Assembly: GCA_014529385.2 (NCBI GenBank)
Contig: CM043953.1
Location: forward strand, 88,466,342 to 88,530,341
Length of the DNA: 64,000 nt
Reading direction: 5' to 3'
Origin: Adiantum capillus-veneris
Lineage: Eukaryota > Streptophyta > Polypodiopsida > Polypodiales > Pteridaceae
The position numbers and the translations under genes are program-made. This document shows, one piece after another, positions 11,745 through 25,842 of the stretch; position 1 is the first letter of the stretch, and the number at the start of each line of letters is the position of its first letter. A model generated the notes under the pieces. The model was not told the origin of the DNA, ran no database searches, and saw only the letters and a program-made list of their open reading frames with translations.

Positions 11745-12257
11745 CTGCAGGTGGCGCAACCGGTTTGGTTTACATACAAAACTCGGAGTTGAGGAGCAGA
11801 GGTTTACACCTTTCTCCTTTTCCGCCTTCCTCTTCTCTTCCTTCTGCTATCGCCGTTGCCCACATGCCATGCAAGACTGAGCAAATGCATGAAAACAACG
11901 GAGCTAGCAAATATTGTTCATGTACTTGAGAAACGCCCACCGTCTACCAGGCATACCTGGAGCTGTGCGAGCATACGTACTGAAATGGCCTAGGCTAGGC
12001 CTAAAAGCAACGTCAAACAACAATTAGAAAGAGGACAGTGGGGAAGTGAGGGGCGCAAGAACCATAGGCCATCCACCACACAGAGAGGAGAGGGAGAAAG
12101 AGAGAGAGAGAGAAGAGAGGGGGAGGGACTCCGAGAGAGAGCAAATCATTGAGAGATCAGAGAAGATGTGGGCGTCGCTGGGCTCACTGCATGGCAAGAA
12201 AAAATGTGGGCTAGAGCCTAGAGAGGTAGGGGAGGGGGGCTTCAAACGAATCCCCAA
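11227..12257 (+). repeat. GA/CT-rich tract closing unit 1
   Basis: This holds low-complexity DNA with (GA)n at 11414-11448 and (CT)n at about 11703-11740. The intervening text (GAGCTGCTG, ACATACAAAACTCGGAGTTGAGGAGC, AAAAGCAACGTCAAACAACA) recurs in units 2 and 3. It ends GGCTTCAAACGAATCCCCAAATG at the junction to the next helicase copy. ORFs here are poly Glu-Arg or Ser-Leu artefacts of the dinucleotide repeats. Confidence 0.75.
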
Positions 12258-12868
12258 ATGTTTACAATTGTGTGCTACAAGCAGTTGAGCAAAATGGAGG
12301 GGGTGTCTTATTTTTAGATAGTCCAGGGGGTTTGGAAAAACCCATGTTTATAATGCATTGCTTGCACGGCTTCAAGGTGAATGTAAGGTAGCGTTGGCAT
12401 GTGCATCATTTGGTATTGCAGCTTTGCTCCTTAACAATGAGAGAATTGCACATTCGAGGTTTAATATTCCTCTAGAATTAAATTCGAGTCAACATGCAAT
12501 ATAAAAGTGAATAGCCAACTTGCTGAATTGTTGAGGAGAGCAGCTTTGATTATATGGGATGAAGCACCCATGACTCATCGCCATGTTTTTGAGGCATTAG
12601 ATAGGACACTCAGAGATGTTTTACAAATAGACAGTCTGTTTGGTGGAAGGTATTTTTGCTTGGAGGTGACTTTAGGAAAATTCTACCAGTTGTGCGTAAA
12701 GGTAGCCGAGCAGATATTGTGAATGTGATATTGTGTCATTCCTACATTTGGAGACATACAAGAATATTAAGGCTCACTCAAAATATGCGTGTGCAAAGTT
12801 GTATGACAGATGCAGCTGAGAAACAATTTTCACATTGGGTTCTTGATATCGATAATGAAAATATATAT
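12258..12868 (+). pseudogene. Helicase fragment, unit 2
   Basis: This second copy of the PIF1-like helicase starts at VLQAVEQNGG, passes a degraded Walker A, and keeps GGDFRKILPVVRKGSRAD and LRLTQNMRVQSCM (about 12660-12815). It stops at DIDNENIY. Relative to unit 1, about 1.2 kb (helicase C-terminus and early tail, 9080-10285) is deleted. The break lies in a short AT-rich stretch (AATATA/AATCAAAAAATT). Several frameshifts make it non-coding. Confidence 0.85.
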
Positions 12869-13772
12869 AATCAAAAAATTATTTTCATTAAATGAGATTT
12901 GTTCTTGGTAAGTAAGTGTGGCCCTAGCCCTTTTAAGTGTTTATTTTACTTTTAAAATATTCATGAGTTTACCACTTGCACATCAAAATGAAACAATGGA
13001 AATTTGGAAGGGTTGTGGAATTTGGAAGGGTTTTTGTTAAATGGGATTGGTTTTTGGTAAATACGTGTGGCCCTAGCACTTTTAGCTCTCTATTTCAAGA
13101 TTTTGATTTGGAAATATTCACGAGTTTATCTCTTACATATCAAAATGAAACAATGAGAATTTTGGGGGTTGTGGTGTGTCAAGAAGTTTATGGTAAGTTT
13201 ATTTTTAAGTGAGCGTGATAAAGTGACGTGCAATCAACGTATTTGTCTTTGTTTGGTTAGAGATGGCCTACCACTCTACAATGACATGGATGCACATGCA
13301 GCCACTAGCATTTGTCTATGGTAATTAACTATTTTGTCTATAATAATCAACTATTTTACAAAAAAATTCACATGACAGAGACAATTTTGTTATAGATCCA
13401 CGATTTTGGAGAGGGCCTTTACATGATGATGATGTTGTTCGCATCATTGAAGACTTTAAAGTTGTTCGGTATGGTGAAATGAGACTTATTGAATTTTTTA
13501 AATATTTTTTTGTTATATAGTTTTCGATTTAACATTGAGTATGTTTTTGTAAACAAGAACCATTATATTGCCGGTATATTTTGTTGGGTGTTTATCATCA
13601 TATTGATGGTTTGCAGGGATATTATCACATCAAAGTTAATATCGACCATGATAATGGCCATGTCTATGTGAGTATTCAGGAGGTGGGGGACCAACTCTCA
13701 CTTAATATACGTTATTCATATGGTGACAGTTGTCCCGGTTGGAGGATAGAGATGTATATTAATCTGTTATGA
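12869..13772 (+). other. Helitron tail, unit 2
   Basis: This is the counterpart of 10285-11226 with the same phrases and the exon-like block at 13545-13760. It retains the reading VGDQLSLNIRYSYGDSCPGWRIEMYI, which is partly lost in unit 1. No independent gene is supported. Confidence 0.65.
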
Positions 13773-14937
<1,165 letters not shown>

Positions 14938-15791
14938 ATGCTTACAATTGTGTGCTACAAGCAGTTGAGCAAAATGGAGGGGGTGTCTTCTTTCTAGATG
15001 GTCCATGGGGTCTGGAAAAACCTATGTTTATAATGCATTGCTTTCACGGCTTCGAGGTGAATGTAAGGTAGCATTGGCATGTGCATGATCTGGTATTGCA
15101 GCTTTGCTCTTTAACAATGGAAGAACTGCACATTCGAGGTTTAAGATTCCTCTATAAATAAATTATGAATCAACATGCAATATAAAAGCGAATAGCCAAC
15201 TTGCTGAATTGTTGAGGAGAGCAGCTTTGATTATATGGGATGAAGCACCCATGACTCATCGCCATGCTTTTGAGGCAGTAGATAGGACACTCACAGATGT
15301 TTTACAAACAGACAGTGTGTTTGGTGGAAAGGTAGTTTTGCTTGGAGGTTACTTTAGGCAAAGTCTACCAGTTGTACGTAAAGGTAGCTAAGCAGATGTT
15401 GTGAATGCGACATTGTATCATTTGAACATTTGGAGACATACAAGAATATTAATGCTCACTCAGAATATGCATGTGCAAAGTTGTATGACATATGCAGCTG
15501 AGAAATAATTTTCACAATGGGTTCTTGATATTGGTAATGGGAATATACATGATGGGGGAATTGTTGATAATGTCACTTTGCCTACGAGCATGCTACTTCA
15601 AAGAAACCAATTGTCAAATCTTATTGAGAGAATCTATGGAGATATTTAGAGAGTTGAGGATTATGCAGGATTCTTTAAAGATAGGGGAGTTCTGTAAAGG
15701 TTGTGGTCAAGGATGATAATGAAGCAGAGTTGACTCAGACTCCAAACGTTGTATTCAGAGAAGTATTGCGGGCTGTAAACGCAGTGGGGTA
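14938..15791 (+). pseudogene. Helicase fragment, unit 3
   Basis: This third helicase copy has Walker A-like GSGKTY (about 15005-15030), IIWDEAPMTHRHAFEAVDRTL (15227-15290), LLGGYFRQSLPVV (about 15337-15375) and FKDRGVL. It then jumps from the equivalent of 9226 to 9768 (VKVVVKDDNEAEL), an internal deletion of about 540 bp. DEAP (Walker B) is better kept here than in unit 1. Stops are present. Confidence 0.85.
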
Positions 15792-17160
15792 AAGCATGCA
15801 CAAATGGAATGTTGAAATTGTATATGCAAGACATCCTCTTTTACATCATTTGTGCTCAAAATGATGTAAGGTTTCAAGCTACAACTTTTCTCAAAGTGGG
15901 AGTGCAATATTTTGTTGCATCGACTCTAAGAAATTGCAATGTAAGTCATTGGGTTATCATCCATGTCTTAGAGGTGAACAAATGCTTCTATTGGATTCTT
16001 ATCTATAACAGCCAGCAAATAAGTAGAGGTAAGAATACATGGTTATATGTGATGTCTTAATTAATTGTTCAAGGGGATTGACCCTAAGCTATATTTCTCT
16101 CAAAAAGATAATAGCTTCCTATGACGTTAAAATTATCTTCTTCTTCTTCTTCTACAGTCCACTTCAACACTATGTTTTTTGGACCGACATCCATTAAAGA
16201 CAAGGTAACTGTAGGTAGTTAGGATGACACGATCCTCTCTCTTACTTTTTCAATCAAAAAATTATTTTCATTAAATGAGAATTGTTCTTGGTAAATAAGT
16301 GTGGCCCTAGCCCTTTTAACTGTTTATTTTACTTTTAAAATATTCATGAGTTTACCACTTGCACATCAAAATGAACCAATGGAAATTTGGAAGGGTTGTG
16401 GAATTTGGAAGGGTTTTTGTTAAATGGGATTGGTTTTTGGTAAATAAGTGTGGCCCTAGCACTTTTAGCTCTCTATTTCAAGATTTTGATTTGGAAATAT
16501 TCACGAGTTTACCCCTAATTACATATCAAAATGAAACAATGGGAATTTTGGGGGTTGTGGTGTGTCAAGAAGTTTATGGTAAGTTTACTCTTAAGAGAGC
16601 TTGATAAAGTGACATGCGATTAACCTATTTGTCTTTGTTTGGTTAGAGATGGCCTACCACTCTACAGTGACATGGATGCACATGCAACCATCAGCATTTG
16701 TCTATGGTAATTAATTATTTTGTCTATAATAATCAACTATTTTGCAAAAAAATCCACATGAGAGACAATTTTTTTTATAGATCCACGATTTTGGAGAGGG
16801 CCTTTACATGCTGATGATGTTGTTCGCATCATTGAAGACTTTGAAGTTGTTTGGTATGGTGAAATAAAACTTATTGGATTTTTTAAATATTTTTTCGTTA
16901 CGTAGTTTATGATTTAACATTGAGTATGTTTTTGTAAACAGGAACCATTATTATCACCGGTATATTTTGTTGGGTATTTACCATCATACTGATGGTTTGT
17001 AGGGATATTATCACATCAAAGTTAATATCGACCATGATAATGGCCATGCCTATGTGAGTATTCAGGAGGTGGGGGACCAACTCCCACTTAATATACATTA
17101 TTCATTTGGTGACAGTTGTCCCGGTTGGTGGATAGAGATGTATATTACTCTGTTGTGGAG
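15792..17160 (+). other. Helitron tail, unit 3
   Basis: It is colinear with 9865-11226 and more complete than unit 2. The exon-like block at 16930-17150 is present without the 78-bp duplication. Nothing else is coding. Confidence 0.65.
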
Positions 17161-17297
17161 AGCTTTTTCAGGCTCTCCACGTGGCATAGAAAGAACGCAG
17201 CAGACGGGCTTACCGGAGAGCCGCCAAGGGGAGCTAATGGGTCACGAGGTGAAGAGAAAGGAGTGGAGGCAGTCGTTGCCGCAGTACTACGAGCGAG

Positions 17298-17365
<68 letters not shown>

Positions 17366-17705
17366 GTTGTCCGAGCTTGTGCGGAGGAGCCGGTGTCCTA
17401 GCTGCTATAGACTCTGTCTCTCTCTCTCTCTCTCATCCTACAAGTGGCGCAATGGCTTTGGTTTACATACAAAACTCGGAGTAGAGGAGCAGAGGCTTAC
17501 ACCTTTCTCCTTTTCCGCCTTCCTCTTCTCTTCCTGCTGCTACCACCATTGTCCACATGCCATGCAAGACTGAGCAAATGCATGAAAACAATGGAGCTAG
17601 CAGATGTTGTTCATGTACTTGAGAAACGCCCACCGTCTCCCAAGCTTACGTGGAGCTGTGCGAGCATACCTACTGAAATGGCCTAGGCTAGGCCTAAAAG
17701 CAACG
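17161..17705 (+). repeat. GA/CT-rich tract of unit 3, left of an insertion
   Basis: It has the same layout as the tracts of units 1 and 2, with (GA)n at about 17301-17363 and a short (CT)n at 17412-17433. The unit text breaks at AAAAGCAACG(T), about 17705, and resumes at TCAAACAACAATTAG, about 22558. This marks a large insertion. Confidence 0.75.
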
Positions 17706-18215
17706 TTGGAGAGGGGGAATGGGAAACACACCGACACACACGCACCTGCCCCTATATAGCTCTAGGTATTTATAGCACCCCTGTCCTCTCGAAAACACCT
17801 TCAAAAACAACAACTCACACTAGCAGGGCCTCGTCTGCACTTCACCCAACGTATACACGCCCTGTAGAATCGCAAGATAGCGATCACATCGATCTTGCCC
17901 GCCGCTTCCAACCCTTCCACAACTCAACACCTTTCTCTCTTTCTCTCCCACATACACAGGGGGCCGGGGAGATGCACATGTTCACACACACCGGCACCAC
18001 ACAAACTGGAGACAAGAAAAGAAGAAAGGGGGAAAGGGGAAGAGACGACACCAAAAATCGGCAATGACAGCTTCTCCTTCAAAGAAAAAAACCGCCATGT
18101 ACAACATCCATATGGTCTGCTCTTGGCCGCACTATGGCCCTCACCGCTTCATACAGAGGGGCACACACCTCCCTCGCTACTCGACTCCGTCGGCATAGGC
18201 CTCGACAAAAAATCC

Positions 18216-21200
18216 ACCGTTCGCTTTGCTCCGACCGTAGCTCCTCCTCTTGGTATCCTTCGCTGGCTCCTTCTTCTAAAAAGCACTCGCCCTTTCGAGC
18301 TGCTTCACAGACGATGCTTCATCATTGGGTGTCCGCTTCGATCGTCGAGCACACAAAAAAACATATTCTCCTCCTTCTCTCTCCCCCAAGCAAAAAAAAA
18401 AAAAAACCTCCCCTTCGAAAAAACGTTCCTAGCCCTTTTTCTTCCTCCTTCAACCTCTTCTTTTACAAGAAAAAAATCCTTTTCTTAGCAATAGCGACGC
18501 CTTGGGCCCTCACTCGACCTTTTTTCCCAAATTTTTTTTGCTTTTGAAGCCTTCATTTGTCTTATGAAAAAAAAAAAACTCCAGCCACCCTTTTTTCCTT
18601 TACAATTGATAACCAAAGAGGTTCTTAGCCTTTGTTTCCCATGCAATCATGCAATCGGTGCTCCATGTGCACAGGTTCGTTGAAGTGCCTTCTCACCAAG
18701 CCACACCCCGGCCAGCTCCAAACCATGATGCGTTTGAATACGATCGGCAAGCCATAAATTTCACTTGACTCCCCATGTCGCATGCGATTTTCTAGAATCC
18801 CAACGAGCTCAAAAACCTTATGTCGGTGCACCTACCAATGCGGCCCGATGAGCACATACCTGACCCCCTGCAAATATTCCATAAGCCATAACTTGCCCGT
18901 CTGAATTCCGATTGATAATCCCAAAAGTCCGGCATGCTCCACAGCTCGAGATTTGCACGCGTATCCACTGATCCCAATTTTGGCCACTTGTCTGTACCTG
19001 CCCTGCCTGTCAAGGATCTGCAAAGCATTCCATCTTTGGACAATCATATCTTTCACACCAAAACCCCGTTTGACGAGCCGTCTAGACCAGCTTCTAGAGC
19101 ACATCAAACAGTACACGCTTGAGCACCGACTTGGCACTTCGGGCAACTTCACCTGCTATCCCTTATGGACCTATCTTGAAGCTTTTTAACCTAAAACCCC
19201 TCTTTAGACATACATTTCTGCTACCACCGGTCTACTCAGGACCTTAGTACCTGCCCTAGCCTTCTGCACTACACCTGCCTGCAGCCTTTACTTGGCATAG
19301 ATCACTTTCCAGCTCGGACCAACTTTGGTTGCACCATCATTGCCCACCCCCTCGTTGAACATTTATGTTCAACCACAACTAGGCTTATTGTACTAAAAAA
19401 ACTGCCACACCAAAACAAACTCTCTGCACATCACAAAACCACCTAACATACGTACAAAACCTAGCATCTGCTACCCGCTGGCTTTGTTCATGCAGGTTGC
19501 CCAACCCCCTGCTTTACCTGTCATCAACCACTTGAGTCAAACACCATGTATTGGTCTCTTCCGTCCACTTGTAACACCCTTGCATAGTACCACACCAGGG
19601 GACATAGCCAACTGCATACCCAAACCGCCAATAGCATACTTCTATTATTCCATGCACCCCATGGCATACTTCCTGCTCGCAAGAAAGCACCTCCAAGAAC
19701 ACCAAATAGAGCACCATTGTGCTCACCATCCAAAGACATACCTGCACCATCGCTCGCACTGAACAAACCTAACATACCTAACATACTTAACCCACCCTCC
19801 CAACCATGTAAAGCTAGATCCTCATCCAACAAATCCTATACATGCTCAACAGCCCACTGCACAACCTCTTTTATCAGCATCCCTTTCAACCACCATTCAC
19901 AAAGATCCTTGGAAAGCTTAGACACCGCTTGGAATCCCCATCACCTATCATAGAGTGCACTGACTGCATAGAAAACTCTTCTATCTTCGGCTCCACATTG
20001 CCCTTCTCACCTACCATGCACTCAATTCTAGCATCGGCGAGCTCTTCCTCAAGGCTACTAGCCCTTCAAGATTGATAAGCACCACTTGCTTGTTGACTTC
20101 CATCACCTGCTCTTCAAGCACTTGCTCTTCTGGTGCATCAAGCTCCATCACCATAGGCAAGATTTCCCTATCCCTCCTAGCAAAACTCTGTAGTTGTTGC
20201 ACCATCATGGCATATTCTATTGCTACCTTCATCATCATGGCCATCAGCATGGCAACACACATCAGTTTTACTTGCTCATCATTGTATGTAGGCCTAGACT
20301 GCTCCACTTGGTCTCCATCATGCACTTCGGCTTGCACTCTATGCTGCTCCTCGCACACATTCACTGCTTCTTCACTTACATGCAAGAGGTCAAACTCATC
20401 ATACCTGGATTGAGACGACTCGGTCTCCCAATTCGTGTCTGCATCCATAGAGCTACTGTCACTTGACCCAATCTCTTCCTCTGTCTCAAGCTCAGGAATC
20501 TCCCCTAGCTTCATCGCTTCAATGTCATCTGCAAACCGCACTCTTTGTCCCTTACCACACTTCAATGGAGCTTCTAACTCGACCAAGTCTCTTCCTATGT
20601 CTCAAGCTCAGGAATCTTCCCTAGCTTCATCGCTTCAATGTCATCTGCAAACCGCACTCTTTGGCCCTTACCACACTTCAATGGAGCTTCTACAGCTGCA
20701 CCTTGACTTGGCAGCACCTCCTTCGTCCATTTTGGAACCACCTGCACATCCTCCACAGTTGGAACCACCCTAAACGGCATTCTCGGCATTGGAACCATCT
20801 TGTCTTTCTGTAGCCACATAACCCTCAATTCCTCTCGCACATGCACTTCTCTTTGCACCATCCTTGTCTTGCGGCTACCACCGCATCAACCTGCTTTGGG
20901 ATCACAACACCTGGCAAACTCTGTTTAGCTTCACGCTTCTTGAGAATCTTCTTGGTCCGCCCTTTCGCTAGAGCCACCGCTTTTGCATATGACACCGGGC
21001 CATCTATCTCCACTTTGTCTCTTACTTCTTCATGCAGGCAATCCAAAAACTTGCTCAATTTTAAAAACCCAACATTCTCCTTCGCTCCGGCCGTAGCTCC
21101 TCCTCTTGGTAGCCTTCATTGGCTCCTTCTTCTAGAGAGCACTCGCCCTTTTGAGTTGCTTCATAGACGATGCTTCATCATTGGGTGTCCGCTTCGATCA

Positions 21201-22557
21201 TCGAGCACACAAAAAAACCTATTCTCCTCGTTCTCTCTCCCCCAAGCAAGAAGAAAAAAAACCCTCCCCTTCGAAAAAACGTTGCTCGCCCTTTCTCTTC
21301 CTCCTTCAACCTCTTCTTTTACAAGGAAAACAAGGTAAAGTTTTTACGGTGGCCTCAAGAAAGCAATATTTTTAGTTGTAATAAATTGTGTGTGTGTGTG
21401 TGTGTGTGTGTGTGAGACATCAAAGTTTGAGAAAAATCATTTTGGAAAACATACAAGATTTCCTTTGGGTAGATTCAAAGAAGAAATTTTACAAAATAAT
21501 CGGTATTTTTTGTAATTTTACTCTTTAAAAAAAAAAATCGAACATTGGTGTGTGTGCATGTGTGTGTGTGTGAGTGTGTGTGAGAGAGAGAGAGGGGGGG
21601 GGGGAGGTAGTATTGAAAAAAAATCGGAGTCCAATGTATTTTAATTGGCTAAAATTGTAAAATCTCTGCTATATTTTGAGCTTGCTTTTTAAAAAATCGA
21701 GAAATTTACACAAGTTTTAGTGTTATTACCGGCAAAAGCTTCAAATTTTGACATGAGAATCAAAAGAATTTCAAGTTTACCCTTATTTTCATCGGTTAGA
21801 GAGAGGGAGAGGATCTTCTTTATACATTTTTAATGCCTCACATCAACACCAATATAGAGACACCTTTTAAAAACACTAAAATTAACGCCATAAATTTCAC
21901 TTTGACTCCCCATGTCGCATGCGATTTTCTAGAATCCCAGCGAGCTCAAAAAACTCATGTCGGTGTGCTACTAATGCGGCCCGATGAGCATATATCTGAC
22001 CCCCTGCAAATATTCCATAGGCCATAACTTGCCCGTCTGAATTCCGATTGATAATCCAAAAAGGCCGACATGCTCCACAGCTCAAGATTTCCACGCGTAT
22101 CCACTGATCCCAATTTTGGTCATCTGTCTGTGCCTGCCCTGCTCGTCAGGGATCTGCAAAGCATTCCATCTTCGGACAATCATATCTTTCACACCCAATT
22201 TTGGTCACCTCTGTGTGCCTGCCCTACCCGTCAGGGATCTGCAAAGCATTCCATCTTCGGACAATCATATCTTTCACACCGAAGCCCCGTTTGACAAGCC
22301 GTCTGTACCAGCTTCTAGAGCATATCAAACACTACACGCTTGAGCACTGACCCAGCACTTCGGACAACCTCACTTGCTATCCCATATGGACCTATCTTGA
22401 AGCTTTTTGGCCTAAAAACTTGCTTTAGACATACATTTTCGCTACCACCGGTCTGCCCAGGACCTTAGTACCTGCCCTAGCCTTCTGCACTGCACCTGCT
22501 TGCAGCCTTTACCTGGCATAGATCACTTTCCAGCTCGGACCAACTTTGGTTGCACCA
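18216..22557. repeat. Nested direct repeats R1 and R2 within the insertion
   Basis: R1 (starting GCTCCGACCGTAGCTCCTCC or a close match) occurs at about 18225 and 21085. R2 (GACTCCCCATGTCGCATGCG) occurs at about 18766 and 21903 and runs to GGTTGCACCA at about 19333 and 22556. The second R2 contains an extra internal copy of about 75 bp (22124-22200 against 22200-22280). Order R1-R2-middle-R1-R2 implies duplication of a block of about 1.1 kb, perhaps LTR-like. Spacers between R1 and R2 differ in length (about 260 against 560 bp). Confidence 0.65.
20011..21058 (-). pseudogene. Gag-like and acidic minus-strand reading frames
   Basis: Reading leftward from 21058: KFLDCLHEEVRDKVEIDGPV then YAKAVALAKGRTKKILKKRE resembles the C-terminal part of retrotransposon gag (weak similarity, from pattern). 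It is followed by basic and acidic stretches. A block LKCGKGQRVRFADDIEAMKL occurs twice (20589-20690 and 20480-20577) as a tandem DNA duplication. The distal ORF (20586-20011) is Glu/Asp rich with a Met-rich hydrophobic segment. Frames change between parts. Function is unassigned. Confidence 0.4.
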
Positions 22558-22621
22558 ACATCAAACAACAATTAGAAAGAGGACAGTGGGGAAGTGAGGA
22601 GCGCAAGAACCAGGGGCCATC

Positions 22622-22705
<84 letters not shown>

Positions 22706-22878
22706 GGGGGGGAGGGACTCCGAGAGAGAGAGAATCATTGAGAGATGAGCGAAGATGTGGGCGCCACTGGTCTTATTGCATGGCAAGAAAAAATGTGGGC
22801 TAGAGCCTAGAGAGGTAGGTGACGAGGGCTTCAAACAAATCCCCAAATGCTTACAATTGTGTGCTACAAGCAGTTGAG
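22558..22878 (+). repeat. Rest of unit 3 GA tract and 32-bp stub of a fourth helicase copy
   Basis: Unit text resumes at TCAAACAACAATTAGAAAG, passes (GA)n at about 22624-22703 and reaches CCCCAAATG. The last 32 bp (22847-22878) repeat the first 32 bp of the helicase copies and stop at AAGCAGTTGAG. The following TTGTGACACGTAC is unrelated. The stub marks the right edge of the tandem array. Confidence 0.8.
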
Positions 22879-23882
22879 TTGTGACACGTACATAGTGAGA
22901 ACGAATGCTACAAGATCTATCTTGTGACTTTTTAAATAGATAAGTATATTTTCTATAATGTACATATGCATATCTAAGTATAATAATAATCTTTCTATCT
23001 CATCCTATTATTTATCTCAAGGATAACATATTTTTACTTTACCGTCAAAGAGTACTATGGAAAAAGCGTCAATAGCTCCACCTCTTTAACTACGGGAAAA
23101 ATTCATTAGTTCTTTCTTTATACTATCTCATTATTATCTCACACCCTAGCTAGATCCTATATCTATGGTAAATTTCAATATATATATATATTTTATGTAT
23201 TTTTAATATTTCTTTTTAATAGCTACTATGAAGGAATCAAATCCTAGTGGAACACTAGCTTGCATGATTCTCAAAGATACACCTATTTTAAAGGATTATT
23301 GCAAGCATGAATACAAAACTGTATCAATGAGCAATGTCATGCTGCATGAGGTGTCCATTGGAATCAAATGAAAGTTTAGGCTAAGGGGACCACAAGAAGA
23401 CTTTTGCTGCCAAAATTGTACCCTATTTTGATGGTTTCTTTATACAAGGTTTCAATCCAAATTGGAAAAAGTATATAAAATGGAAGTCGTAGCTAATGAG
23501 ATTATTTTTTTACTCTTATTTTTACTCTTAGCCACGGTTGAGAAGATATGATCAAAATGGTGGACCTCAGTCTGCCTACATCATGCAGGGACAACTCATT
23601 TCTTTATTAAAGGGGTGGCCTTGCCTATATACATATATGCAGTGTGTGTGTGTCTTTTGTGAAATTTAGTTTACTTCTTAATTTTAAAATGATTTGTGGT
23701 ACACAAAAAAGAACCTAAAGTTTTTAAAAGATTCTTATGTTCAAACTTCTAATCATTTGCTACACCCCCTTCCAAAAAACGAGTGCAACTTTGGAAAGAG
23801 CATTTGAAAGTACATGGTATCTTTCTTTGCAAGACTTTTAAGGTTCGTTTTAGGGACACATGTCTAATAACAAGTAGAATTG

Positions 23883-23970
23883 AACAACTTCACCCATATG
23901 GACACTAAGGCCTTAAGCAAGCCAAGAACAACTTCATCCATATGGACACTAAGGCCTTAAGCAAGCCAAG
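23883..23970. repeat. 44-bp perfect-type tandem duplication
   Basis: Two copies start AACAACTTC(A)(C/T)CCATATGG and end AAGCAAGCCAAG. They differ at one base (CACCC against CATCC). It is a recent local duplication. Confidence 0.85.
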
Positions 23971-24169
23971 AATAAGGCTTAGTTATTTTACATCAACAAA
24001 TAACTAAGTTTACCTCTCTCGTGACCACGGCCTAACTTCTTCAACGCACTCTTTCCTTACATAAAAAATTTCCATTCCAACTCTCTTTCCTAGTAAGGCC
24101 TTCCTTTTTCTGAGGAGTGGCATCTTTAGACTTGGGTTCTTCACATTGGTGAATAGTTTAAGGAGTAGG

Positions 24170-24257
24170 GAATGGGCTCTGGGAGGCCCATTCCATAGAT
24201 CACGCGACCGGTAGGAGTCGGAAGCGTGCTGTGGAATGGGCTAACTAGAGCCCATTC
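24170..24257. repeat. 88-bp foldback
   Basis: GAATGGGCTCT at 24170-24180 is the exact reverse complement of AGAGCCCATTC at 24247-24257. Inside, GGAATGGG and CCCATTCC repeat the stem as alternative hairpins. It could be a MITE relic or a regulatory hairpin. Nothing in the flanks decides. Confidence 0.5.
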
Positions 24258-24874
24258 ACGACCATCACGCGTCGCTGCCCTTTTGACACGTCAGCAGCGA
24301 GAATTACGACAGCTTGTAATTGATGGCACGTCAGCAACGGGAAATTCCAAGCGGTGGCAGACTTGCTGCAGCCGATGGCTAAGACGGAATTAGTGCCCCG
24401 GCGACCGTGACGGACATGTCCACTTTAGGAGTAGGGAGTTTAAAGAAATCCATGGTGGAGAATGAGTTTTGGTGGTGGTCTCTATCAAAATTTTGTATTG
24501 TTGGGGTAAATTCAAGAAAATACTCGAGAATGGTACTTCCTTTTCTTCAGCTATGTACAAAAGTAATGTCTGTTAATGCTAATATTCAACTCATGCGTTA
24601 AGAGTGTGTCACACGAGGCAATTTATTTTTGAAAGTTAGGTGGTTGAATGTGTGACACTGCAAACTTAATTATACATCGGTCATTTCTACCAAATGGGCT
24701 TTAGCCAAATGGTGAGTGCTTTGCTTCTATAGCAAAGTGACATCTCAAACTATCTAAAGTTGCTTTGCCACTTTGCGTGTCCACTTTTTGAAGATGTTTG
24801 GGGTCATGTAAAGATGGCCACGTAGGTTAGGATGCCCCTTGCCATCTCAGAAGTGCCACACATTGCATGTCTGA

Positions 24875-24878
<4 letters not shown>

Positions 24879-24956
<78 letters not shown>
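24879..24956. repeat. Compound (TG)n(GA)n microsatellite
   Basis: About 39 bp of TG repeats pass directly into about 38 bp of GA repeats. Confidence 0.95.
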
Positions 24957-24958
<2 letters not shown>

Positions 24959-25842
24959 GAGATCTTAATGCAACACAAGCCCTAAAAACAATTTTTGAAG
25001 CTAAAGAAAATTTTCAAGTTCTCTTCATGCCATATTTCCACCAAAGTTAGGAAATTGTCGCACATAGCACATTGAATCCCTTTTTCCTTAAGGAATACAC
25101 TATGTGGATCAATTGTGTGCCAAGTTGTAGACTCCTATGTTAGGATTTTGTTTCAAAAGAGGGAAATGGAAACTTGTATGCCTTGATTTTCTAGTGTTGG
25201 TTAGTATGGATGAGTGATGGTAGTGGAGTAGATATTCTAGTTTGTTGGCGTGGAAATACTTTCTACAAATGTGAATTTGTTTCTTCCTTATAAGTTCATG
25301 AAGGTCTCTGGTGCGATTAGTGAAATTGTTGCTCAATTTGGAAATGTAAGCAACAATTTCATTGGTGGTATGTGGACCCAAAGAATGATGTGTTCATGTA
25401 GAACCTCTGTTTTGGTGCTGTGAACATGGCCAAGTAAGTAATGATGCATCTATACTAAGGATAATGGGGGAGGGAATTCCGGTTATTTTCTCAGTTTACC
25501 TCAAGCAATCTTGTTATTTTGACTTCATCTGCCGTGAAGGTTAAGTACAAATTTGGGAGCCCCCATGTGTCGACCATAGCAATGGGATCTTTTAGGTTCC
25601 TCTATGGTTCCAAGGTGGCAATCATGGCCCGATTTGCAGGTTGTATCAAATAATGTTTTACATGGCATCCTGATTTGGCGTTATTCTATTTGTCTTTTTG
25701 TAAGCATCTATGTCTCTTTGCAGTAACATGCTATCCGTGTTGTTTGCTATCATGATAGCTGGTTTTATTTGCACAAGAAGATTTTAGACATTTTCTCATG
25801 TAGGAAAATGGAGTCTTTTTCAGTGTTTTTCATACAATGCAT

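Larger units (their letters stand above)
17706..22557 (-). mobile_element. Roughly 4.85-kb retroelement-like insertion, unclassified
   Basis: Its edges are defined by the interrupted Helitron unit: left GCAACGT/TGGAGAGG, right TTGCACCAACA/TCAAAC. CAACGT on the left and CAACAT on the right may be a one-mismatch target duplication. The interior shows an ordered pair of direct repeats (R1 at about 18216-18490 and 21066-21330; R2 at about 18751-19340 and 21887-22557). Minus-strand ORFs carry a gag-like tail. A minus-strand TATA-like CTATAAATACC lies near 17770. No RT or integrase was found. It may be a decayed or composite nonautonomous LTR element; the class is uncertain. Confidence 0.5.
22879..25842. 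other. Unassigned AT-rich DNA with microsatellites
   Basis: No supported gene was seen on either strand. It contains a (TA)n stretch near 23180-23192, a 44-bp tandem duplication (23883-23970), a small foldback (24170-24257) and a (TG)n(GA)n compound microsatellite (24879-24956). Short ORFs at 24407-24601 and 25109-25381 match nothing I recognise. Confidence 0.6.

Noticed and set aside
19484-20466. Plus-strand ORFs rich in Ser/His/Cys
   Set aside because: They are antisense to the better supported minus-strand gag-like and acidic frames.
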